A stretch of 10,715 bases of DNA from Desulfotomaculaceae bacterium (GTDB taxonomy: Bacteria > Bacillota > Desulfotomaculia > Desulfotomaculales > Pelotomaculaceae): assembly GCA_028704035.1 (NCBI GenBank), contig JAQVLS010000042.1, positions 1 through 10,715 of the forward strand, written 5' to 3'. Position numbers and translations under genes: made by a program. A model generated the notes under the pieces. It saw nothing but the letters and a program-made list of their open reading frames with translations, had not been told where the DNA came from and made no database searches. Positions 4,979 through 10,715 of this stretch are shown one piece after another; position 1 is the first letter of the stretch; each line of letters begins with the position of its first letter.

Positions 4979-7621
4979 TTGTTCAAATTAGATATGCCTT
5001 CAACCTACGATCCCCGCCTGGTCGAGGGGAAAAGGTACAGGCTTTGGGAAGAAAGCGGGTTTTTCCATACTGTTGTAGACGCCGGGCAGGAACCGTTTTG
5101 TATAGTAATGCCCCCGCCGAATATAACCGGTCAACTGCACATGGGACATGCCCTGGACAATACCCTGCAGGATATCCTGACCCGCTGGCGGCGGATGCAG
5201 GGATATAATGCACTCTGGCTGCCGGGTACAGATCACGCCGGTATAGCGACCCAGGCCAAGGTTGAAGAAAGCCTGGCCAAAGAAGGTATTTCCCGTTATG
5301 ATATCGGTCGCGAAGATTTTTTGAAAAAGGTCTGGAACTGGAAGGAAAAGTACGGCAGCAGGATCACCACCCAGTTGCGCCGCCTGGGCGCCTCCTGCGA
5401 TTGGCAGCGGGAGCGCTTTACCATGGATGAGGGATGCTCGGAGGCGGTCCTGGAAGTGTTTATCAAACTGTATGAGAGGGGCTTGATATACCGGGATAAT
5501 TATATTACGAACTGGTGTCCCAAGTGCCATACCACTATTTCCGATATCGAAGTAGAACACCTGGACCAGCCGGGGCATTTTTACCATATCAGGTACCCGC
5601 TCAAAGACGGCAGTGGGAATGTTATTCTGGCCACTACCCGCCCGGAAACAATGCTGGGTGATGTGGCGGTAGCGGTACACCCTGGCGACGAGCGCTATCA
5701 GGATCTGGTGGGGAAAATACTGATCCTGCCCCTGGTGGGGCGGGAGATGCCGGTTATAACCGATGAATATGTCGACCCCTCCTTTGGCACCGGCGTTGTG
5801 AAGATTACTCCGGCGCATGACCCCAATGACTTTGAGGTGGGCAGGAGGCATAACCTGCCCCAGGTGGCTGTAATCGATAAGGAAGGGAAGATGAATAAAG
5901 AAGCGGGATCCCGCTATCAAGGTCTTGACCGTTATGAATGCCGCAAGAAAATCGTGCGGGATTTAGATGCCGGCGGCTACCTGGTTAAAACGGAAGATCA
6001 CTCACACGCGGTCGGCCATTGTTACCGCTGCAGCACTGTCATCGAGCCGATGCTGTCCCTCCAGTGGTTTGTCAAGATGAAGCCCCTTGCCGAGCCGGCC
6101 ATCGAAGCGGTAAAAGAAGGCCGCATCCGGTTTATCCCCGAGCGGTTCACTAAGATCTACCTGAACTGGATGGAAAACATTCGTGACTGGTGCATATCCC
6201 GCCAGCTTTGGTGGGGACACCGTATTCCGGTCTGGTACTGCCAGGACTGCGAAGAAATGGTCGCTTCCAAAGAGCCGGTGGCCAGATGCGCCAGGTGCGG
6301 CAGCACTGCTCTGAAGCAGGACCCCGATGTGCTGGATACATGGTTTTCCTCGGCGCTCTGGCCGTTTTCCACGCTAGGCTGGCCCCAGAAGACTCTTGAC
6401 CTGGCTTATTACTACCCCACCACGGTAATGGTCACCGGCCGTGATATTATCTTTTTCTGGGTGGCTAGGATGATTTTTTCCGGACTGGCGTTTATGAACG
6501 AGGCGCCGTTCCGTGATGTTTTCATACATGGGCTGGTTATGGACGCCCTAGGCCGGAAAATGAGCAAATCTCTGGGCAACGGTGTTGATCCCATTGATGT
6601 AATTGAATCCCACGGAGCTGACAGCCTGCGCTTCATGTTAGTCACGGGCAACACCTCCGGCAACGATCTGCGATTTCATTTTGAAAGACTTGAGGGCGCC
6701 CGTAATTTCGCCAACAAGCTGTGGAACGCATCACGCTTTACCCTGATGAACCTGGAGGATTATGACCTGGAAGGAAAACCTGGTCCTTTAAACCTTGCCG
6801 ACCGCTGGATTATCAGCCGTTACCAATCTGCGATAAAAGAGACGACGAAGTTCCTAGAGGATTATGAGCTGGGCGAGGCGGCCAGAGTGTTGTACGAATT
6901 CACCTGGAACGAATTCTGTGACTGGTACATCGAGCTGGCCAAACCAAGACTTTATGGAAAAACAAGCGCCGCTGACAGGTATACGGCACAGAGTGTTTTG
7001 TCCTCTGTTCTAAAAGGAGTGCTGGAACTGCTACACCCGTTTATGCCCTTTATTACTGAAGAGATCTGGCAGCATCTGCCCGCCCACGGCATTACCATTA
7101 TGCGGGCTCCCTGGCCTGAGGTCCGTGAAGATCTGGTGAACACGGCAGCCGAACAGGAAATGGAAATACTAATGGAAGTGACCAGGGCTATCCGCCATAT
7201 CCGGGGAGAAATGAACGTGCCGCCGGGACGAAAGGCTGAAGTATTATTGACCGCACCGGATAATGCCAGGGCGATAATAGAAAGAAATATGGAATATATA
7301 CAGCTCTTGTCTAACTCTGCCATAAAAACATATGCGGTATTAGAGAAAATGCCGGAACAGGCAGCGCACGCCGTGACTAAAGGCATGGAGATCTTTGTCC
7401 CCCTAAAAGGGCTGATTGATGTAGATAAGGAGGCAGCCCGCCAGGAAAAAGAACTTTTGCATGTAGAAAAGGACCTGGCCCGGGTGCGCGGTAAGCTTGG
7501 CAATGCCGGATTTTTGGGGAAAGCGCCGAATGAAGTTATTGAGAAGGAAAAGGCCAAGGAGGAAGAGCTGTCCGGCAAACAGTCCGCCATTAAAGAAAGG
7601 CTGGCCATGCTGGGAAGATAG
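4979..7621 (+). CDS. valS: Valyl-tRNA synthetase
   Basis: ValS charges tRNA-Val with valine in the cytosol and edits mischarged threonine. At about 880 aa it has the usual length. The class I signatures are present: PPPNITG then HMGH (residues 54-57) and KMSKS (527-531). The CP1 editing domain is recognisable from TTRPETMLGD and the GTGVVKITPAHDPND stretch. Cys pairs CPKCH, CQDC and CARC suggest zinc-binding knuckles. The tRNA-binding anticodon domain follows, and the C-terminus is the expected charged coiled coil ending KERLAMLGR. The start is set at TTG 4979, 8 nt after AGGAG (4966-4970). The GTG at 4970 overlaps that SD and is unlikely; an ATG at 4994 is too far. It is expressed behind the valine T-box and probably cotranscribed with folC. 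Confidence 0.98.
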   Translation: MFKLDMPSTYDPRLVEGKRYRLWEESGFFHTVVDAGQEPFCIVMPPPNITGQLHMGHALDNTLQDILTRWRRMQGYNALWLPGTDHAGIATQAKVEESLAKEGISRYDIGREDFLKKVWNWKEKYGSRITTQLRRLGASCDWQRERFTMDEGCSEAVLEVFIKLYERGLIYRDNYITNWCPKCHTTISDIEVEHLDQPGHFYHIRYPLKDGSGNVILATTRPETMLGDVAVAVHPGDERYQDLVGKILILPLVGREMPVITDEYVDPSFGTGVVKITPAHDPNDFEVGRRHNLPQVAVIDKEGKMNKEAGSRYQGLDRYECRKKIVRDLDAGGYLVKTEDHSHAVGHCYRCSTVIEPMLSLQWFVKMKPLAEPAIEAVKEGRIRFIPERFTKIYLNWMENIRDWCISRQLWWGHRIPVWYCQDCEEMVASKEPVARCARCGSTALKQDPDVLDTWFSSALWPFSTLGWPQKTLDLAYYYPTTVMVTGRDIIFFWVARMIFSGLAFMNEAPFRDVFIHGLVMDALGRKMSKSLGNGVDPIDVIESHGADSLRFMLVTGNTSGNDLRFHFERLEGARNFANKLWNASRFTLMNLEDYDLEGKPGPLNLADRWIISRYQSAIKETTKFLEDYELGEAARVLYEFTWNEFCDWYIELAKPRLYGKTSAADRYTAQSVLSSVLKGVLELLHPFMPFITEEIWQHLPAHGITIMRAPWPEVREDLVNTAAEQEMEILMEVTRAIRHIRGEMNVPPGRKAEVLLTAPDNARAIIERNMEYIQLLSNSAIKTYAVLEKMPEQAAHAVTKGMEIFVPLKGLIDVDKEAARQEKELLHVEKDLARVRGKLGNAGFLGKAPNEVIEKEKAKEEELSGKQSAIKERLAMLGR

Positions 7622-7622
7622 C

Positions 7623-7650
7623 GTGTCCCCGAATGGGGATGTCCCCTATT
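7623..7650. repeat. GTGTCCCC...GGGGA...TCCCC intergenic motif, copy B
   Basis: Between valS and folC, TCCCC, GGGGA and TCCCC alternate, so either neighbouring pair can form a short hairpin. It begins 1 nt after the valS stop and runs up to the folC SD. It could slightly influence folC translation, or just be a scattered intergenic unit like the one at 1586. Confidence 0.45.
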
Positions 7651-7666
7651 GGAAGGAGCAATAGGT

Positions 7667-8962
7667 TTGAACTTTGAAGAAGCTATGGATTATCTTAGGG
7701 GTCTTGCTAAATTTGGCATTAATCTTGGCCTGGGACGCATCGAAGAGCTGCTGAGAAGGCTGGGTGACCCGCACCGGAGCGGACTGAAAATTGTCCATAT
7801 TGGCGGGACGAACGGTAAAGGTTCTACCACGGTAATGTTGTCGGAGGTCCTGCGTGAGGCGGGATATCGGGTGGGCGCCTTTACTTCGCCTCATCTGCAT
7901 TCTTACACGGAAAGATACATGATAAACGGGACACAGATAGAACCGGCAAAGATTGCCGCGCTGTTGACCGAACTCCGGCCTTACTTGGACGCGATGGTGG
8001 CGGAAGGGTACGAACACCCAACTGAGTTTGAGGTTGGCACGACCCTGGCTTTTTTATATTTTTCCAGGGAAAAAGTAGACTACTTGCTGCTTGAAGTCGG
8101 GCTGGGAGGAGCTATCGATTCAACAAACGTGGCCCCTTCAATGCTGGCTGTAATAACAAATGTGGCTATGGATCACATGGATTACCTGGGTCATACGATC
8201 AAGGATATAGCTGCTGTCAAAGCTGGTATTATCAAGCCAGGTACGCCGGTGGTAACTGCCGCAACAGGCGCCGGGCTGCAGGTGATCGAAAAGGTCTGCG
8301 GGGAGAAAGGTTGCCGGTTGACCAGGGTTGGGCAGGATATAACCTGGGAACCCATATCACATTCAGTCGGCGGTCAGCATTTTTCTGTTACCGGACAAAA
8401 AGGATTATACCAGGATTTAACAATAAAACTGCTGGGCCGGCACCAGCAGGCAAATGCCGCAACGGCGATTGGGACAGCGGAAAATCTAATAGAAGCAGGA
8501 GCTGTGATCAGTGCGGAGGCGATCCGCCGGGGACTGGCTACAGCGTTCATACCCGGCAGGTTAGAGATCGTCGGCCACAAACCGCTGACAATAATTGATG
8601 GGGCGCACAACTATGAAGGCGCCAGGAGTCTCAAGCTAGCCCTTGCGGATCATTTTCCTGGCCGGGACGTAGTCCTGGTAATTGGCATGCTGGCCGACAA
8701 GGAGCGCGCACGTGTGGTGGAAGGACTTGTTCCCGGCGCCAAAGCTGTGATTGTGACCAGGCCTGATAGCCCCAGATCCGGTGACTGGCGGCATCTGGCC
8801 GAGTTAGCCGGTCGGTACGCCGCAAATATTTCCCTGATGGAAGATGTGGGAGAGGCCTTAAAGAAAGCCAAAAATCTGGCCGGACCGGAGGGGCTGCTAT
8901 GTGTAACCGGCTCTATCTATTTGGTAGCGGAAGCACGCGGTAAGATCCGGGCAGGGAAATAA
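7667..8962 (+). CDS. folC: Bifunctional folylpolyglutamate synthase/dihydrofolate synthase
   Basis: FolC adds glutamate to dihydropteroate and to folates, using ATP (Mur ligase family, cytosol). At about 431 aa it has the usual length. The N-terminus carries the family's FGINLGLGRIEELL stretch. The P-loop GTNGKGS is at residues 47-53. SPHLHSYTER follows, then the EVGLGGAIDSTN and ITNVAMDHMDYLG motifs for metal and nucleotide binding. The C-terminal domain starts near LLGRHQQANA and contains IPGRLEI, DGAHN (311-315) and GMLADKE. The start is TTG 7667, 8 nt after GGAAGGAG (7651-7658); the TTG at 7649 precedes that SD and is rejected. It follows valS by 45 nt, the conserved valS-folC pair of Firmicutes, and probably shares its T-box transcript. 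No clear terminator follows. Confidence 0.97.
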   Translation: MNFEEAMDYLRGLAKFGINLGLGRIEELLRRLGDPHRSGLKIVHIGGTNGKGSTTVMLSEVLREAGYRVGAFTSPHLHSYTERYMINGTQIEPAKIAALLTELRPYLDAMVAEGYEHPTEFEVGTTLAFLYFSREKVDYLLLEVGLGGAIDSTNVAPSMLAVITNVAMDHMDYLGHTIKDIAAVKAGIIKPGTPVVTAATGAGLQVIEKVCGEKGCRLTRVGQDITWEPISHSVGGQHFSVTGQKGLYQDLTIKLLGRHQQANAATAIGTAENLIEAGAVISAEAIRRGLATAFIPGRLEIVGHKPLTIIDGAHNYEGARSLKLALADHFPGRDVVLVIGMLADKERARVVEGLVPGAKAVIVTRPDSPRSGDWRHLAELAGRYAANISLMEDVGEALKKAKNLAGPEGLLCVTGSIYLVAEARGKIRAGK

Positions 8963-9028
8963 AATAATGGAATAATTGGGCCAGTATGTGTGCCAGTATC
9001 GCCATAATCTCAAATTTTTTACCACTGC

Positions 9029-9057
9029 TTGTCATAAAATGCTTAGGATGATAAACT
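9029..9057 (+). promoter_or_regulatory. Candidate sigma-A promoter for the DUF4321-maf operon
   Basis: TTGTCA (9029-9034) and TAAACT (9052-9057) are 17 nt apart, about 55 nt upstream of the DUF4321 ATG. The match is good at -35 and fair at -10. The 150-nt gap after folC otherwise holds only a short direct repeat (GCCAGTAT twice, 8980-9000). Confidence 0.6.
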
Positions 9058-9112
9058 GTATTAGGCATAGAGCTAATTTCTAAGGGCAATCCTTTTAATG
9101 TGGGTGTAATTC

Positions 9113-9370
9113 ATGGCCAGAAGCGTTAAGAGTTATGGTAGTATCTGGATACTGGTTTTTCTGATCCTGATCGGCGGTCTCACCGGCAGTGCTGTTGGGG
9201 ATGCGCTGGCGCCGTCTTTGCCGTGGTTAAAATCAACTTCGTTAATAGGACTAAAGCCCTTTACCCTGGATCTCAGGTTTTTGCACATAACATTTGGCTT
9301 TACTTTTGCCCTTGGGCCGCTTACCGCGCTGGGTATGATCTTAGGCTATGTAGTTTATCGCAGGATATGA
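9113..9370 (+). CDS. DUF4321-type small membrane protein
   Basis: This 85-aa protein has two membrane segments (about residues 10-30 and 57-80) around a hydrophilic loop. The N-terminal GGLTGSAVGD, the middle TLDLRFLHITFGF and the final GYVVYRR agree in order and length with DUF4321 proteins, found in Clostridia often near maf, radC and mreB; their function is unknown. The assignment rests on resemblance and context. An in-frame TAA two codons upstream fixes the ATG at 9113. The SD is poor (only GGGTG nearby). The stop codon is 4 nt before the GTG of maf, so the two genes form an operon. Confidence 0.8.
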   Translation: MARSVKSYGSIWILVFLILIGGLTGSAVGDALAPSLPWLKSTSLIGLKPFTLDLRFLHITFGFTFALGPLTALGMILGYVVYRRI

Positions 9371-9374
9371 TACG

Positions 9375-9950
9375 GTGAAAAAACTGATCCTTGCTTCTTC
9401 CTCGCCCCGCCGGGCAGAATTGTTAAAGCAAATTGGCCTGAATTTTGAGATAATGGTGGGCAACGTAGATGAGACTCCGCTGCCTGGCTTGAGCCCGCCG
9501 GATCTGGTTGAATATCTGGCGGAGAAAAAAGCTACGGCAGTTGCCGTAGAATTGAATGACGGCATTGTTATCGCCGCCGATACTGTTGTGGTATGGCAGG
9601 GACAGGTATTGGGCAAACCCCGCAGCGAAGATGAAGCGTTTGCTATTCTTTCCAGGCTGCAAGGCAGCGTCCATGAGGTGTTTACGGGAGTAGCCCTGAT
9701 TAACGCCCGCAGCGGTCAGGTCCTGGTAGGACATGAGAAAACAAGGGTTTTCTTCAGGGCCATAGGGGAGGAAGAAATCTGCCGCTATGTTGTTTCCGGA
9801 GAGCCTTTGGATAAAGCAGGGGCATATGGTGTACAAGGGCTGGCCGCAATATTTATTGAACGACTGGAAGGATGTTATACTAATGTTGTTGGTCTTCCGC
9901 TGACCAGGCTTTCACAAATGCTCAAAGAATTTGGTTTTAATGTGCTGTAA
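9375..9950 (+). CDS. maf: Maf family nucleoside triphosphate pyrophosphatase
   Basis: Maf proteins hydrolyse non-canonical or excess nucleoside triphosphates (dTTP/UTP type for the YhdE-like group) to monophosphate and pyrophosphate. In Bacillus Maf is linked to septum inhibition. At 191 aa it is full length. Motifs: LASSSPRR (residues 6-13) at the start, AADTVV (67-72) with the catalytic-type Asp69, GKPRS (80-84), HEVFTGV (100-106) and the DKAGAYGVQG stretch (146-155). The KAGAYG...Q pattern suggests the dTTP/UTP pyrophosphatase subgroup, from known family patterns. The start is GTG 9375, with a weak AGGA about 9 nt upstream. It lies 4 nt after the DUF4321 gene and is probably translated from the same mRNA. 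Confidence 0.95.
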   Translation: MKKLILASSSPRRAELLKQIGLNFEIMVGNVDETPLPGLSPPDLVEYLAEKKATAVAVELNDGIVIAADTVVVWQGQVLGKPRSEDEAFAILSRLQGSVHEVFTGVALINARSGQVLVGHEKTRVFFRAIGEEEICRYVVSGEPLDKAGAYGVQGLAAIFIERLEGCYTNVVGLPLTRLSQMLKEFGFNVL

Positions 9951-9967
9951 AATATATAAAATTTCTG

Positions 9968-10063
9968 ACAGGATTAACAAGATTAAACTTTAATGTTAAA
10001 CCTTTTGTATTCAATATTTTAAAAATCAATTCTTTAAAACTTTAAATCTTTTGTAAATCCTGT
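9968..10063. repeat. AT-rich inverted repeat, MITE-like, between maf and radC
   Basis: ACAGGATTAACAAGATT (9968-9984) is repeated inverted, with a few changes, at 10045-10063 (reverse complement ACAGGATTTACAAAAGATT). The ~60 nt between are very AT-rich and can themselves pair partly. The whole 96-nt unit could fold into one long hairpin followed by a T-run (10070-10076). ACAGGATTAACA-type units are scattered in many bacterial genomes. It may be a remnant of a miniature element, or serve as the maf terminator. Confidence 0.5.
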
Positions 10064-10088
10064 GAAAAATTTTTTTGGAGTTGGTTTT

Positions 10089-10715
10089 TTGGATTCCGCT
10101 GGTTACCGTCCGACCATAAAAGATCTGCCCGAGGACATCAGGCCGCGGGAAAGGCTTTTAAAGGAAGGAGCGGAGGTTCTTTCGAATATTGAGATCCTGG
10201 CAATCCTTCTGCAGACAGGCACCCGTGAGACAACCGCACTTGATTTGGCCTCATTGATAATGTTCCGTTTCAAAAGTTTGCGGCAGCTTTTAGGCGCTAC
10301 AATTGAGGAATTGCGTGAAATAAAGGGTGTGGGACCGGCGAAAGCATGCCAGGTTAAAGCCGCACTGGAACTGGCTAGGCGGACCGCAAAATATTCCGAC
10401 CAACCGCGCCCTGTGATTAAGACGCCTGACGACGCCGCCATTCTTGTTATGGAAGAAATGAAACATTTTGACCGGGAGCACTTCAGGGCTATTTTGCTGA
10501 ATACCAAAAACCAGGTTATAGGAACTGACAAGGTATCTGTGGGAACCTTGAACTCGTCAGTCGTACACCCCAGAGAGCTGTTCCGGAATGCCATAAAAAG
10601 GGGCGCAGCCTCAGTAATACTCTTACATAACCATCCCAGCGGCGACCCAACGCCTAGCAGGGAAGATAAGGACATTACCCGAAGGGTTATGGAAGCCGGA
10701 AATATTATCGGCATT
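10089..10715 (+). CDS. radC: RadC family (JAB/MPN+ domain) protein, 3' end outside window
   Basis: RadC-family proteins carry a helix-hairpin-helix region and a JAB/MPN+ metal-binding domain; despite the name, a role in DNA repair is not established. The frame stays open to the last base, giving 209 residues, so perhaps 20 or so are missing. The N-terminus has IKDLPEDIRPRERLL. A helix-hairpin-helix appears as EIKGVGPAKA. The JAB signature HNHPSGDPTPSREDKD starts at His180 with metal-type ligands His180, His182 and Asp193. The start is TTG 10089, with GGAG (10077-10080) 8 nt upstream; the first in-frame ATG is dozens of codons later and would delete conserved sequence. The maf-radC order is typical of Firmicutes, often followed by mreB. 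Confidence 0.96.
   Translation, partial: MDSAGYRPTIKDLPEDIRPRERLLKEGAEVLSNIEILAILLQTGTRETTALDLASLIMFRFKSLRQLLGATIEELREIKGVGPAKACQVKAALELARRTAKYSDQPRPVIKTPDDAAILVMEEMKHFDREHFRAILLNTKNQVIGTDKVSVGTLNSSVVHPRELFRNAIKRGAASVILLHNHPSGDPTPSREDKDITRRVMEAGNIIGI

Noticed and set aside
5000..5920. 306-codon minus-strand ORF opposite valS
   Set aside because: It overlaps the catalytic and editing parts of valS. Its product has no family features and no SD-start logic; it is a shadow of codon bias.
6952..7608. 218-codon minus-strand ORF opposite the valS 3' end
   Set aside because: The Ser-rich product mirrors the coiled-coil codons of valS. No independent evidence for a gene.
9968..10063. CRISPR-like array
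   Set aside because: Only two arms, inverted rather than direct, with no spacer pattern and no cas genes.
10103..10714. Long minus-strand ORF (203 codons) at the window end
   Set aside because: It lies fully opposite radC, whose product has clear helix-hairpin-helix and JAB motifs and a good SD. The minus-strand product shows no recognisable domain.

Overview
The window is a stretch of bacterial chromosome with a Gram-positive, Clostridia-like character, most likely from the Desulfotomaculum/Pelotomaculum group (Peptococcaceae and relatives). I infer this from the gene order (lon-engB, valS-folC, then a DUF4321 gene, maf and radC), from the valine T-box leader, from strong Shine-Dalgarno (SD) sequences about 8 nt from the start codon, and from frequent TTG starts. 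Coding GC looks intermediate, near 50%. The species cannot be fixed from the sequence alone.

Layout. (1) 1-1551, plus strand: the 3' part of lon, overlapped by 4 nt by engB (ysxC). (2) 1552-3643: a reversed segment with a proline/alanine-rich lipoprotein and a membrane-anchored NitT/TauT-type solute-binding protein on the minus strand. It faces engB across a perfect 21-bp inverted repeat. The two minus-strand genes are separated by a possibly folded region and an intrinsic terminator. (3) 3720-4223, plus strand: a TIGR04086-like four-helix membrane protein with its own likely promoter. (4) 4224-4978: AT-rich intergenic DNA holding a terminator-like hairpin that may end a small RNA, a 39-codon membrane microprotein ORF, a good sigma-A promoter and a complete valine T-box leader with a readable GTC specifier. 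(5) 4979-8962: valS and folC. (6) 8963-10715: a promoter, then a DUF4321 membrane protein, maf, a MITE-like AT-rich inverted repeat, and the 5' part of radC, cut by the window end.

How the genes fit together. Most of the window is housekeeping: protein quality control (Lon), ribosome assembly (EngB), tRNA-Val charging under tRNA-sensing control (T-box/ValS), folate polyglutamylation (FolC), nucleotide-pool sanitation or septum-related functions (Maf) and a RadC-family protein. The less ordinary part is 1552-4690, which looks like accessory material inserted between two conserved blocks. I do not see a defence system, CRISPR array, prophage or clear novel multigene system. The points most worth a second look are the small membrane ORF, the two candidate structured RNAs, the long perfect hairpin and the short repeat families.
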